Shown one piece after another: positions 35,034-44,146 of a stretch of DNA of 64,000 nt. Made by a program: the position numbers and the translations under genes. The stretch is from the NCBI GenBank assembly GCA_013335535.1, contig JAAXVL010000001.1, positions 327,764 to 391,763 on the forward strand. Direction: 5' to 3'. The DNA is from Azonexaceae bacterium (GTDB taxonomy: Bacteria > Pseudomonadota > Gammaproteobacteria > Burkholderiales > Rhodocyclaceae). The notes below the pieces were generated by a model that saw only the letters and a list, made by a program, of their open reading frames with translations, did not search any database and was not told the DNA's origin. How positions within the stretch are numbered: the stretch's first letter is position 1; each line of letters starts with the position of its first letter.

Positions 35034-35063
35034 TCCGACAATTTGTGCTCCTGTTTGGCGCGT

Positions 35064-35456
35064 TCAGCTCTCCGGATAGAGCAGTTGCTGTGCCGTTTCG
35101 AACACTTCCCGTTCTTCGAAGCGAACGTGGTCGTGGAGCAGGGTGGCGAAGCGGGCGAGGAGCTCGCTGTCCGGTTCGACCAGGCGCCGGTTCAGGTCGC
35201 GCAACTCGGCATGTTCGGCCAGCGTGCGCTCCACCAGGGCGCCGGCGCCGGCAGCTGCCAGCGCCGGCAGCAGGTCTTTTTCTTCGCTCAGGAAATGAGG
35301 TTCGAGGGCATCGGGAAAAGACTCGATGATCTTTTCGGCCGCCTCGGCGATGGCCAAGGCGTGACCAGCGTCGCTGGCAAAGCGGGCCAGTCGGGACAGC
35401 TTGAGCGCTTGGTGGTGTTCGCGCGAGAGTTGCAGCAGGGCGGCATGGCGTTTCAT
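35064..35456 (-). CDS. Hemerythrin-like HHE-domain protein
   Basis: This 130-aa four-helix protein has spaced His/Glu ligands for a di-iron site: REHHQALKLSR, EPHFLSEEKDLL, LAEHAELRDLN and DHVRFEEREVF. Such proteins bind O2 or NO or act in iron-centre repair. It is the last gene of a three-gene minus-strand unit with the NnrS-like and DUF59 genes, overlapping the former by 4 nt; that association suggests a role in nitrosative stress. Confidence 0.85.
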   Translation of the reverse strand: MKRHAALLQLSREHHQALKLSRLARFASDAGHALAIAEAAEKIIESFPDALEPHFLSEEKDLLPALAAAGAGALVERTLAEHAELRDLNRRLVEPDSELLARFATLLHDHVRFEEREVFETAQQLLYPES

Positions 35457-36520
35457 CGGGCACCTCGTTTGGCATTGCGGCGAACCAGCGTCACCAGCGT
35501 TGCAATGAATATGAGCAGAACCAGCCCATTCAGCAGGGCGGAGGTATGGCGCAGGTCAAAATTGTTGTTGAGGCCGCCGAACACGCGCAACGCCAGTGTC
35601 AGGTGGAGCAGCGTGAGCGGCAGGTAGAGCGCTGGGTGGTAGGGGATCCTGATGCGGGTGACGGCCGGGAAAATGATCGGTGCGTGGCCGAAGACCATGG
35701 AAAAAACGAAGCCCAGGCTGATTGCGTGCAGGGCCGCATCGCGCCATTCGTGACCGGGTGTGAAGGCGCCGGCCAGCCCGAGCAGGCCGGCGGCGAAGAG
35801 CCAGGCGTAGCCGGAGAGCAGGCAGGCGGCGATAAAGCGGGTCAGCCCCTCGGTGGCGATGTTGCGGCGGGCGATGTCGTAACGCAGCAACCAGAGCGCG
35901 AGCGCGAGCAATCCTAAGGAAAAAAGCTGTTCGACCACCGCAAGGGCGCTGACGATCAAGACGCCGACGATGGCGATGAAGAGCTGTTGAGCGAGCGGTG
36001 GTGTCGGCAGGAAGCGCGTCAGTTCGAGCCGTTCGCCGGCGATGGTCAAAACGAGAAAAAGCAGCCACCAGGCCACGGCGGCGCTGACATTGCCGGTGAC
36101 CAGCCAGACGAAATTGCCGACCAGCCAGCAGCCGGCGGCCAGCGTCAGGACAGTGGTGAAGACGGCCACCTGCCGGCGCAGGGCGACGGCGCTGGCGGCG
36201 ATCAGGCCGAACGCGCCAAGGCTGCCGAGCATCTGGCCAACGAACAAGGGGGCGCCCGCGAGCAGCGCGATCCCGCTCGCCCCGGCTGCCAGCGGGGCGA
36301 GATAGGCCCAGTTGCGACCCGCCGCGACGGCCCGTTCGAGGCTGATCACCGTGCCGAAAAAAGCGGCAATCATCAGCGGGCCATGCACGCTGGCTGCCCG
36401 CAGGGCGGGGGCTGGCACATCCCAGCCGAGGCGGGCGAGGCCGGCCATGACACCGCCAAGCAGCGAGAGCATGCCGAAAAAGAGCAGCGGCAGCCGGGCG
36501 CCGGGCTTGAGGTCAGCCAT
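35453..36520 (-). CDS. Polytopic membrane protein, NnrS-like
   Basis: This 355-aa protein has 11-12 hydrophobic segments and few charged loops. Conserved-looking histidines occur in ASVHGPLMIAAFFGTVISLE and HAISLGFVFSMVFGHAPIIF, the pattern expected of heme- or copper-binding NnrS-like proteins linked to NO tolerance. The match is from motif memory, not an alignment. It shares a 4-nt overlap with the hemerythrin gene and directly abuts the DUF59 gene. Confidence 0.65.
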   Translation of the reverse strand: MADLKPGARLPLLFFGMLSLLGGVMAGLARLGWDVPAPALRAASVHGPLMIAAFFGTVISLERAVAAGRNWAYLAPLAAGASGIALLAGAPLFVGQMLGSLGAFGLIAASAVALRRQVAVFTTVLTLAAGCWLVGNFVWLVTGNVSAAVAWWLLFLVLTIAGERLELTRFLPTPPLAQQLFIAIVGVLIVSALAVVEQLFSLGLLALALWLLRYDIARRNIATEGLTRFIAACLLSGYAWLFAAGLLGLAGAFTPGHEWRDAALHAISLGFVFSMVFGHAPIIFPAVTRIRIPYHPALYLPLTLLHLTLALRVFGGLNNNFDLRHTSALLNGLVLLIFIATLVTLVRRNAKRGAR

Positions 36521-36847
36521 TTAGTCGGAACCCGCCTCGTCCCAGCCCAGACTCAGGCGGCACTTCTCGCTCATCATCGACGGTGCCCAGGGCGGTTCCC
36601 AGACAAGGCGGATTTCCGGCTGGCAATCGGCCGGCAGCACACGGTCGAGTTCGGCGTAGGCGTCCTCGACGATCATTTCACCCATCGGGCAGGCCGGCGA
36701 CGTCATCGTCATTTCGATCAGCAGCTGGTTGCCATCGACTTCGATGCGGTAGATCAGGCCGAGGTCGACGATATTGGCGCCGACCTCGGGGTCGACCACC
36801 TTGCGCAGGGCGGCGCGGATCTGTTCGGTATCGAGGGCAGCGGTCAT
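36521..36847 (-). CDS. DUF59/MIP18-family Fe-S assembly factor
   Basis: This is a 108-aa protein of the PaaD/SufT/MIP18 type, taking part in Fe-S or metal-centre maturation. Signature parts are LRKVVDPEVGANIVDLGLIY and MTMTSPACPMGEMIVEDA, with its single reactive Cys; a WEPPWAPSMMSEKCRLSLGW tail is typical of the subfamily. It is first in the unit with the NnrS-like and hemerythrin genes and divergent from nikR. Confidence 0.88.
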   Translation of the reverse strand: MTAALDTEQIRAALRKVVDPEVGANIVDLGLIYRIEVDGNQLLIEMTMTSPACPMGEMIVEDAYAELDRVLPADCQPEIRLVWEPPWAPSMMSEKCRLSLGWDEAGSD

Positions 36848-36925
36848 TTAAACCAGACGTTAGAATGTGGTGAAGGCCATCCTAGCACCGCGTTTTCCGG
36901 CCGTATTTAGCAGGGAGCAAAGAAC

Positions 36926-37390
36926 ATGGAACGCTTCACAATTTCTCTGGACGAAGCTTTGGCCAGGGAGTTCGACCAACTGATTGCGGCCCGCGGTTAC
37001 AGCAACCGCTCGGAAGCCGTGCGCGACCTGATTCGCGGCGCCATCGAGAGCGACCGCCAGCGCGAAACGCCGTCCGGCCACTGCGTCGCCAACCTGTCTT
37101 ACGTCTACAACCACCATGAACGCGAACTGGCCGAGCGCCTGACCGGCCTGCAGCATGATCATCACGATCTGACGGTGGCCGCCCTGCACAGTCACCTCGA
37201 TCACGACAACTGTCTGGAGTCGGTCATCCTCAAAGGCGCCACCGCCGATGTCCGCCAGTTTGCCGACGCGCTCATGGCCGAGCGTGGCGTTCGCCACGGC
37301 AAGCTCAACGTCATCGCGCTCGAAGCGGAACATCATCACGCCCACGACGAACACGGCGAAGCCCATGTCCACTACCGTCCCGCCCGCTGA
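36926..37390 (+). CDS. nikR: Nickel-responsive regulator NikR
   Basis: NikR is a ribbon-helix-helix repressor activated by Ni2+, 154 aa. The N-terminal RHH domain reads MERFTISLDEALAREFD...YSNRSEAVRDLIRGAI. The C-terminal ACT-like domain has the square-planar Ni ligands (HHD, then HSHLDHDNC including the Cys). The tail HHHAHDEHGEAHVH is unusually His-rich. A AGGGAG site precedes it. A matching operator lies at 38791 in front of the nickel permease. The gene overlaps hupT by 26 nt. Confidence 0.94.
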   Translation: MERFTISLDEALAREFDQLIAARGYSNRSEAVRDLIRGAIESDRQRETPSGHCVANLSYVYNHHERELAERLTGLQHDHHDLTVAALHSHLDHDNCLESVILKGATADVRQFADALMAERGVRHGKLNVIALEAEHHHAHDEHGEAHVHYRPAR

Positions 37391-38711
37391 CCTGGCGGAC
37401 AGCTCGCCCCTGCCGCCCGGCGGCGAGCAGGCGTGGATCGAAGTCATCCAGAAAATGGACGAGGTCTATAACGACCTCCTGCAGTACGAAGTCGCCCTCG
37501 AAGAAAAGAACGCCGCACTCGAGGAATCGCACCAGTTCATCGAGAGCGTGCTCACCTCGATGTCCGACATCCTCATCGTCTGCGACCGCAACGGGGGGAT
37601 CGTCGAGGTCAATTCCTCGCTCCTGCATTTCTCCGGCAAGACGGCCGACGAACTTGAAAAGACAGCGGTCTTCGAGCTTTTTGCCGACGAGGTCGAAAAG
37701 GCCAAGGCGCGCGATATCTTCGCCCGTTTCGGCCGCGAAGGGATTCATGACTGCGAGTTTTTCCTGCGCGCCGGCGACGGTTCGACCGTGCCGGTGTCGA
37801 TGAACTGCACGCCGCGTCTGTCGCAGACTGGCAAACTCATGGGCATGGTCGTTACCGGCCGCCCGGTCGGCGAACTGCGCAAGGCCTACTCCGCGCTACG
37901 GCAGGCGCACGACGATCTTAAACGCACGCAAGGCCAACTCCTGCACGCCGAAAAGATGGTCTCGCTCGGCCGTCTGGTGGCCGGCGTGGCGCATGAACTC
38001 AACAACCCGATCAGCTTCGTGCTCGGCAACGTGCTCTCGCTCAAGCGCTACGCCAGCCGGCTCGAAAGCTATCTCAGCGCCGTGCACGCCAGCGATGCGG
38101 CAGACGATGCGGCGCTCAAGGCCATGCGCGACGAATTGCGCATTGACCGCATCCTGGCCGACATGCCGCACCTCATCGACGGCATGATCGAAGGCGCCGA
38201 GCGGACGCGCGATATCGTCGATGCGCTCAAGCGTTTTTCGGCCGTCGACAAGATGACGCCCGAGCAGGTCAGCCTCAACGAGGTCGTCGAGCGCTCGGTG
38301 CGCTGGGTCGTGCAGAGCGCAGCGGCCAAATTCACGGTCAACACGAATTTATCGCCAAATTTGAAATGTTCAGGGTCGTCCGGGCAGTTGCAGCAGGTCG
38401 TCATGAACCTCGTGCAGAACGCCTGCGACGCTACGGCTAGCCTGCCTGAGCCGAAGCTGAACATCACCGGCGACATCGAGGGAGGCATGGCCGTGCTGCG
38501 CTTTACCGACAACGGCCCGGGCATTCCCGAGGCCAACCTGAGCCGCCTGTTCGAGCCCTTCTTTACGACCAAACCGGTCGGCCAGGGTACCGGGCTGGGC
38601 TTGTCGATCAGCTACGGCATCGTCGAGCGGCACGGCGGTAAGCTCAGTGCGCGCAACGTGCCGGGCAATGGGGCGGAATTCGTTCTTTCACTTCCGGTGG
38701 AAGGTCGCTAA
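37365..38711 (+). CDS. hupT: Hydrogenase sensor histidine kinase HupT/HoxJ
   Basis: This is a soluble PAS-containing kinase that pairs with the HoxBC sensor and HoxA, 448 aa from ATG 37365. The N-terminal WIEVIQKMDEVYNDLLQYEV and ALEEKNAALEESHQF helices are characteristic of HupT/HoxJ. PAS domain ~55-165; H-box with His210 in VAGVAHELNNPISF; ATPase boxes QVVMNLVQNACDA, DNGPGIP and GTGLGLSISYGI. A degenerate GTCAACCGG element codes for FTVNTNLSPNLK before the N box. It lies 10 kb from hoxABC and overlaps nikR, so kinase and Ni regulator are probably co-translated. Confidence 0.9.
   Translation: MSTTVPPADLADSSPLPPGGEQAWIEVIQKMDEVYNDLLQYEVALEEKNAALEESHQFIESVLTSMSDILIVCDRNGGIVEVNSSLLHFSGKTADELEKTAVFELFADEVEKAKARDIFARFGREGIHDCEFFLRAGDGSTVPVSMNCTPRLSQTGKLMGMVVTGRPVGELRKAYSALRQAHDDLKRTQGQLLHAEKMVSLGRLVAGVAHELNNPISFVLGNVLSLKRYASRLESYLSAVHASDAADDAALKAMRDELRIDRILADMPHLIDGMIEGAERTRDIVDALKRFSAVDKMTPEQVSLNEVVERSVRWVVQSAAAKFTVNTNLSPNLKCSGSSGQLQQVVMNLVQNACDATASLPEPKLNITGDIEGGMAVLRFTDNGPGIPEANLSRLFEPFFTTKPVGQGTGLGLSISYGIVERHGGKLSARNVPGNGAEFVLSLPVEGR
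38331..38367 (+). repeat. Dispersed GTCAACCGG element, degenerate copy 10 (inside hupT)
   Basis: TTCACGGTCAACACGAATTTATCGCCAAATTTGAAATG keeps the order and spacing of the element with several changes in the core. It is read as FTVNTNLSPNLK, the same frame as the other sense copies. Confidence 0.6.
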
Positions 38712-38777
38712 CCACTCGCGGCCCGCGTTGCGCGTCCAAAAGGCCACGAAGTCAATACGAACAATGACTTATTGATC

Positions 38778-38793
38778 TGGCACGCTCTTTGTA
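38778..38793 (+). promoter_or_regulatory. sigma-54-like promoter of the nickel permease
   Basis: TGGCAC-GCTCT-TTGTA has the exact -24 hexamer and correct spacing; the -12 reads GT rather than GC. Its -12 half overlaps the first arm of the NikR-type palindrome, so nickel-loaded NikR would block it. Confidence 0.6.
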
Positions 38794-38817
38794 TGAAGAT
38801 GATAAAAACCTTCATAC
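38791..38817. promoter_or_regulatory. NikR-type operator
   Basis: GTATGA-N15-TCATAC (8-bp arms GTATGAAG/CTTCATAC) matches the E. coli nik operator GTATGA-N16-TCATAC apart from a spacer one base shorter. It ends 7 bp before the ATG of the nickel permease and covers the expected transcription start. Confidence 0.8.
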
Positions 38818-38824
38818 GGCGTCC

Positions 38825-39634
38825 ATGGAAAACCTGCCTTCCGACTGGCTGTCCCTGCTGATCCTGACCTTCGTGCTCGGCATGAAGCATGGCTTCGACG
38901 CCGACCACCTCGCCACCATCGATGGCCTGACCCGCTACAACGCCCGTTCCCGGCCCGCGCTGGCGCGCTACTGCGGCACGCTGTTTTCGCTCGGCCACGG
39001 TGCCGTGGTCATGGCCATCGCCCTCGGCGTCTCGGCGCTGGCCGGCCAGTGGGAAGTGCCGGAATGGTTCGGCACGCTCGGCGCGGTGATTTCCATCGCC
39101 TTCCTCCTCGCGCTTGGCAGCCTTAACCTCGCCGCCGTGCTCGCCGCCGAACCGCATGAAATCGTCCAGCCGGTCGGCCTCAAGGGCCGCCTGCTCGGCA
39201 ACCTGCGCCATGTTTCGCACCCGGCCCTGATCGCGTTGGTCGGCGCCCTGTTCGCCCTGTCCTTCGACACCCTGTCGCAAGCCGCCTTCTTCGCCCTGAC
39301 CGCCACGCAGTTTGGCGGCTGGGAGCATGCGCTGATCCTCGCCCTGCTCTTCATGCTCGGCATGCTGCTCACCGACGGCATCAACGGCCTGTGGATTGCC
39401 CGGCTCATCGCCCGCGCCGACCAGGTCGCGCTTATTGCATCGCGCGTCATGGGGCTGGTGGTGTCGGGCGTCAGTCTGCTCGTCGCCGCCCTCGGCGCCG
39501 CCAAGATGCTCTCGCCGGCGGTTGATGCCTGGAGCGAGGGCAAGGAACTAGTTTTCGGCTTTACGCTGGTGGCGATCATCGCCCTCAGCTTTATTGCGGC
39601 GGTGCGCCTGACGCGCCGGCCGGCTGCGGTTTAG
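38825..39634 (+). CDS. hoxN: NiCoT-family high-affinity nickel permease
   Basis: This is a nickel transporter for hydrogenase biosynthesis, 269 aa from ATG 38825; the track start at 38789 would translate the NikR operator. About seven or eight membrane segments. The NiCoT signature HGFDADHLATIDGLTR is in helix 2, and LFSLGHGAVVM and SFDTLSQAAFFA follow. It is a short member of the family. Position after nikR-hupT and the operator/promoter arrangement support nickel rather than cobalt. The symbol is by analogy with Cupriavidus hoxN. Confidence 0.88.
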   Translation: MENLPSDWLSLLILTFVLGMKHGFDADHLATIDGLTRYNARSRPALARYCGTLFSLGHGAVVMAIALGVSALAGQWEVPEWFGTLGAVISIAFLLALGSLNLAAVLAAEPHEIVQPVGLKGRLLGNLRHVSHPALIALVGALFALSFDTLSQAAFFALTATQFGGWEHALILALLFMLGMLLTDGINGLWIARLIARADQVALIASRVMGLVVSGVSLLVAALGAAKMLSPAVDAWSEGKELVFGFTLVAIIALSFIAAVRLTRRPAAV

Positions 39635-39679
39635 TCAGTTAAGGATGGGGGATGGCCGGGCGACCGGCTTTTTTAAGCG

Positions 39680-41731
39680 ATGCGATTAAGACAAAAATTA
39701 ATTAGTTCATATTTGATGGTGGCGATGAGCGCTGTTACGGCTCATGAGTCGACCGAACTGTCCACCGTCGAAGTCCGCGCCAAGGCGGAAAACCTCGAAG
39801 GCATCGCGGCGTCAGGCAGCGAAGGCGTGGTTTCGAGCCAGCGGCTGGCGGCCGTGCCCATCCTGCGACCCGGCGAGGCGCTCGAGATGGTTCCGGGCCT
39901 GATCGTCACGCAGCATGCCGGCGACGGCAAGGCCAACCAGTATTTCCTGCGCGGCTTCAATCTTGACCACGGCACCGATTTCGCGACTTACCTCGGCGGC
40001 GTGCCGGTCAACATGCCGACGCATGCCCACGGCCAGGGCTACACCGACCTCAATTTCCTGATTCCGGAACTGGTCGACCGCATTGCCTTCCGCAAAGGGC
40101 CGTACTTCGCCGAGGAAGGCGATTTTTCCTCGGCCGGCGCGGCGCACATCGACTACTTCCGTCAGATGGAAGCCGGCCTGGCCCAGCTGACGCTGGGCGG
40201 CAACGGCTATACCCGGGCCCTGCTGGCCGATTCGCCGCGTGTCGCCGACGGGCATCTGCTTTACGGTCTGGAACTGTTCCACAACGACGGGCCGTGGCAG
40301 GTCGAGGAGCATTACAAGAAATTCAACGGGGTGCTGCGCTATAGCCGGGGCACGCGTGACGACGGCTGGTCGGTGAGCGGCATGGCCTACCATGGCAAAT
40401 GGACGTCGACCGACCAGATCGCCCAGCGGGCCATCGACAGCGGGCTGGTCGACCGCTTTGGCTCGCTCGACCCGACGACCGGTGGCGAGACGCATCGCTA
40501 CAGCTTGTCCGGCGACTGGGCCAGACGCTGGGCCAACAGCCAGAGCAAGGCCAATGTCTGGGTGCTCGAATCGGGCCTCGACCTGTGGTCCAACTTTACC
40601 TACTGCACGACGGGCTGCCCGCCGGGCGACCAGTTCAAGCAGGCCGAGCGCCGCCTGGCCGGCGGCATGGCGGCCTCGCACGCGATGTTCGATCGCTGGG
40701 GCAGCTTCGACGTGATCAATTCCTTCGGTTTCCAGACGCGGGCCGACCGCCTGCATCCGGTCGGTCTTTACGCGACGAGCGAGCGGCAGACCGTCAGCAC
40801 GGTTCGTGAGGACCGTGTGACGCAGCGCAGCCTCGGCCTGTGGGCGCAGAACGAAACGCGGTGGACCGACTGGTTCCGTTCCGTGCAGGGCCTGCGTGCC
40901 GATGCCTATGACTTCACGGTCGACAGCAACATCGCGGCCAACTCGGGCAAGGCCGACGATCACATGGTGACGCCCAAGCTGTCGCTGATCTTCGGGCCGT
41001 GGCGCAAGACCGAGCTTTACCTCAACTACGGCCACGGCTTTCACTCCAACGATGCGCGCGGCGCGACCACCCGTGTCGATCCAGCCGATGGCGTGACGCC
41101 GGTACAGTCAGTCAAGCCGTTGGTCCGGACCAAAGGTTACGAGCTCGGCCTGCGTTCGGAAATTGTGCCGGGTTGGCAGTCGACCGTCGCGTTGTGGCAA
41201 CTCGATTCGGCCTCCGAACTGCTTTTCGTCGGCGATGCCGGGACAACCGAAGCATCCCGTCCGTCGCGCCGCTACGGTGTCGAATGGACCAATCTCTACG
41301 TGCTGGCCGACTGGTTGGGGATCGACGCCGACCTCGCCTGGTCGCATGCCCGCTTCCGCGACCACGACCCGGTGGCTGGCGACTACATCCCGGGGGCGGT
41401 GACGACGACGGCCAACATCGGCCTGACCATCGACCACCTTGGCCCGTGGTTCGGTGCTGTACGCCTGCGCTACTTCGGCCCGCGGCCGCTGGTCGAGGAC
41501 ATCTCGGTACGCTCACAGTCATCGGCACTGGCCAACCTGCGTGTCGGCTACAAATTCGGCCAGCGCACGCAGCTGGCGCTCGACGTCTACAACCTGTTCG
41601 ACCGCAAGGTGAATGACATCGAATACTGGTATGACTCGCAACTGGCCAGCGAAGTCGCCCCGCAGTCCGATCGTCATATCCACCCGACCGAACCGAGGAC
41701 GTTTCGCCTGACGCTCAGCCACAAATTCTGA
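39680..41731 (+). CDS. TonB-dependent outer-membrane receptor, probable nickel uptake
   Basis: This 683-aa receptor has a short signal peptide (MRLRQKLISSYLMVAMSAVTA), a TonB-box-like ELSTVEVRA, a plug domain (ALEMVPGLIVTQHAGDGKAN, YFLRGFNLDHGTDF, RIAFRKGPYFAEEGDFSSAG) and a beta-barrel ending HPTEPRTFRLTLSHKF with a terminal aromatic residue. The His-rich loop NMPTHAHGQGY in the plug could bind metal. It follows the nickel permease by 45 nt, so outer-membrane nickel (or Ni-chelate) import is the likely role; this is inferred from context. Confidence 0.85.
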   Translation: MRLRQKLISSYLMVAMSAVTAHESTELSTVEVRAKAENLEGIAASGSEGVVSSQRLAAVPILRPGEALEMVPGLIVTQHAGDGKANQYFLRGFNLDHGTDFATYLGGVPVNMPTHAHGQGYTDLNFLIPELVDRIAFRKGPYFAEEGDFSSAGAAHIDYFRQMEAGLAQLTLGGNGYTRALLADSPRVADGHLLYGLELFHNDGPWQVEEHYKKFNGVLRYSRGTRDDGWSVSGMAYHGKWTSTDQIAQRAIDSGLVDRFGSLDPTTGGETHRYSLSGDWARRWANSQSKANVWVLESGLDLWSNFTYCTTGCPPGDQFKQAERRLAGGMAASHAMFDRWGSFDVINSFGFQTRADRLHPVGLYATSERQTVSTVREDRVTQRSLGLWAQNETRWTDWFRSVQGLRADAYDFTVDSNIAANSGKADDHMVTPKLSLIFGPWRKTELYLNYGHGFHSNDARGATTRVDPADGVTPVQSVKPLVRTKGYELGLRSEIVPGWQSTVALWQLDSASELLFVGDAGTTEASRPSRRYGVEWTNLYVLADWLGIDADLAWSHARFRDHDPVAGDYIPGAVTTTANIGLTIDHLGPWFGAVRLRYFGPRPLVEDISVRSQSSALANLRVGYKFGQRTQLALDVYNLFDRKVNDIEYWYDSQLASEVAPQSDRHIHPTEPRTFRLTLSHKF

Positions 41732-41818
41732 TCCATAATTATGAATTACGCTTCCAGCGGGGCAACGATTGGAGTACCCTAACGGGTTTTCCCCACTACC
41801 AAAATCCCAGGAGAATCC

Positions 41819-44095
41819 GTGGAAAAGGATCTGCGCGAAGCCGCACTCGAATACCATCGCTGGCCCACACCCGGCAAGATTTCAGTTCGCCCGACCAAGG
41901 GCCTGACTAATCAGCGCGACCTCGCGCTGGCCTACTCTCCGGGTGTTGCTGCCGCCTGCGATGCGATCGTCGAAGATCCGGCCACGGCCGCCTGGTACAC
42001 CTCGCGTGCCAACCTCGTCGGCGTCGTGACCAACGGCACCGCCGTACTCGGCCTCGGCAATATCGGCCCGCTGGCCTCCAAGCCGGTCATGGAAGGCAAG
42101 GGCTGCCTGTTCAAGAAATTCGCCGGTATTGATGTCTTCGATATCGAACTGGCCGAGAACGACCCGGACAAGCTCATCGACATGATCGCCGCCCTCGAGC
42201 CGACGCTCGGCGGCATCAACCTCGAAGACATCAAGGCGCCGGAATGCTTCTACATCGAAGAGAAGCTCAAGGCACGGATGAACATCCCGGTCTTCCACGA
42301 TGACCAGCACGGTACCGCGATCATTTCCGGCGCCGCCATGCTCAATGGCCTCAAGGTCGTCGGCAAAAAGATCGACGAGGTCAAGGTCGTCGTTTCCGGC
42401 GCCGGTGCGGCTGCCATCTCCTGTGTGAACCTGTGGTGCGATCTCGGCGTCAAGCGCGAGAACATCACCATTTGCGACTCGAAGGGCGTCATCTACGTTG
42501 GTCGTCCGGGTGGCATGGATGAAACCAAAGCCCGCTACGCCCAGAACACCGAGAAGCGCACGCTCGGCGAAGCGCTGGTCGGCGCCGATATCTTCCTCGG
42601 CCTCTCCGCTGCCGGCGTCGTCAAGCAGGACATGGTCAAGAGCATGGCCGACAAGCCCATGGTCTTCGCGCTGGCCAACCCGACTCCGGAAATCATGCCG
42701 GAACTGGTCAAGGAAGTGCGTCCGGATGCGATCATCGCCACCGGCCGTTCTGACTACGTGAACCAGGTCAACAACGTCCTGTGCTTCCCGTTCATCTTCC
42801 GTGGCGCACTCGATGTTGGCGCAACGCGCATTACCGAAGAAATGAAGATGGCCTCCGTGCGCGCCATCGCCGAGCTGGCCGAAGCTGAAGTGACCGACGA
42901 AGTGGCTATGGCCTATCCCGGTGCCGATTTGTCCTTTGGCCCGGAATACCTGATTCCCAAGCCCTTCGACCCGCGCCTGATTGTCAAGATCGCCCCGGCT
43001 GTCGCCAAGGCCGCCATCGATTCCGGTGTTGCGACGCGCCCGATCACCGACTGGGATGCCTATCGCGCCAAGCTGTCCGAGTTCGTCTATCACACCGGCG
43101 TCGGCATGCGCGCCATCTTCCAGGCTGCCCGTCAGGCCAAGGGCAAGCGCATCATCTTCGCCGAAGGTGAAGACGAGCGCGTCCTGCGCGCTGCGCAGGT
43201 GGTCATCGAAGAAAAGTTCGCGCGTCCGATCCTCATCGGTCGTCCGGGCGTCATCGAGCATCGTCTCGAAAAGGCCAAGCTACGCATCCAGCCGGGCGTC
43301 GACTTCGATGTCGTCAATCCGGAATCCGACGAGCGTTACCGCGAATGCTGGACCGCCTATCACAAGGCCATGGCGCGTCAGGGCATCACCCCGGCCATCG
43401 CCAAGGAAGCCATGCGTCGCAAGCCGACGGTCATCGGCGCCATGCTGCTCAAGCTGGGCTACGCCGACGGCATGATCTGCGGCATGACTGGTCAATACAG
43501 CCACCACCTCGGCGTGATTAGCCAGATCATCGGCAAGCGCTCGGGCGTCAGCACGCTGGCCGCGATGAACTACCTGATGCTGCCGGGTCGTTCCTTGTTC
43601 ATCTGCGACACGCATGTGAACGAAAATCCGAATGCTCAGGAAATCGCCGAAATGACGCTGATGGCGGCCGAACAGGTCAAGCGTTTCGGCAGCCATCCGA
43701 AGGTCGCGCTGCTCTCGCACTCCAATTTCGGTTCCGGCAACTCCGAGTCGGCACGCAAGATGAGTGTTGCCGCCGGGCTGGTCTCGGCCATGTCGGCCGG
43801 TGAGCTGGAAGTGGATGGCGAAATGCACGGCGACTCGGCGCTCAATGAAGACCTGCGCCGCGAAGCCAACCCGGATTCGCCGCTCAAGGGCGAGGCTAAT
43901 CTGCTGGTCATGCCCAACATCGACGCTGCCAACATCTCCTACAACCTGATCAAGATGACCGGTGGCGAAGGCGTTACCATCGGCCCCATCCTGCTCGGTG
44001 CGGCCCGTCCGGTGCATGTGCTGACCTCGACGGCCACCGTCCGTCGTCTGGTTAACATGACTGCGCTGGCGGTCGTGGAGTCCATGGAGCGCTAA
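41819..44095 (+). CDS. maeB: NADP-dependent malic enzyme with phosphotransacetylase-like domain
   Basis: MaeB decarboxylates malate to pyruvate with NADP+; 758 aa, the usual long form. Malic-enzyme domain ~1-430 ([42 protein letters not shown]). The C-terminal ~330 residues resemble phosphotransacetylase ([35 protein letters not shown]) and are regulatory, binding acetyl-CoA. The start is GTG 41819 behind CAGGAGA. A strong terminator follows. Confidence 0.95.
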   Translation: MEKDLREAALEYHRWPTPGKISVRPTKGLTNQRDLALAYSPGVAAACDAIVEDPATAAWYTSRANLVGVVTNGTAVLGLGNIGPLASKPVMEGKGCLFKKFAGIDVFDIELAENDPDKLIDMIAALEPTLGGINLEDIKAPECFYIEEKLKARMNIPVFHDDQHGTAIISGAAMLNGLKVVGKKIDEVKVVVSGAGAAAISCVNLWCDLGVKRENITICDSKGVIYVGRPGGMDETKARYAQNTEKRTLGEALVGADIFLGLSAAGVVKQDMVKSMADKPMVFALANPTPEIMPELVKEVRPDAIIATGRSDYVNQVNNVLCFPFIFRGALDVGATRITEEMKMASVRAIAELAEAEVTDEVAMAYPGADLSFGPEYLIPKPFDPRLIVKIAPAVAKAAIDSGVATRPITDWDAYRAKLSEFVYHTGVGMRAIFQAARQAKGKRIIFAEGEDERVLRAAQVVIEEKFARPILIGRPGVIEHRLEKAKLRIQPGVDFDVVNPESDERYRECWTAYHKAMARQGITPAIAKEAMRRKPTVIGAMLLKLGYADGMICGMTGQYSHHLGVISQIIGKRSGVSTLAAMNYLMLPGRSLFICDTHVNENPNAQEIAEMTLMAAEQVKRFGSHPKVALLSHSNFGSGNSESARKMSVAAGLVSAMSAGELEVDGEMHGDSALNEDLRREANPDSPLKGEANLLVMPNIDAANISYNLIKMTGGEGVTIGPILLGAARPVHVLTSTATVRRLVNMTALAVVESMER

Positions 44096-44107
44096 ACGCA
44101 GCTCGAC

Positions 44108-44146
44108 AAAAAGGCGCGGGAGGGAAACCTCTCCGCGCCTTTTTCA
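44108..44146 (+). terminator. Rho-independent terminator after maeB
   Basis: AAAAAGGCGCGG pairs with CCGCGCCTTTTT around a GAGGGAAACCTCT inner stem-loop, with a T-tract on the right. The A-tract on the left lets it also serve the convergent mpl gene. Confidence 0.9.
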
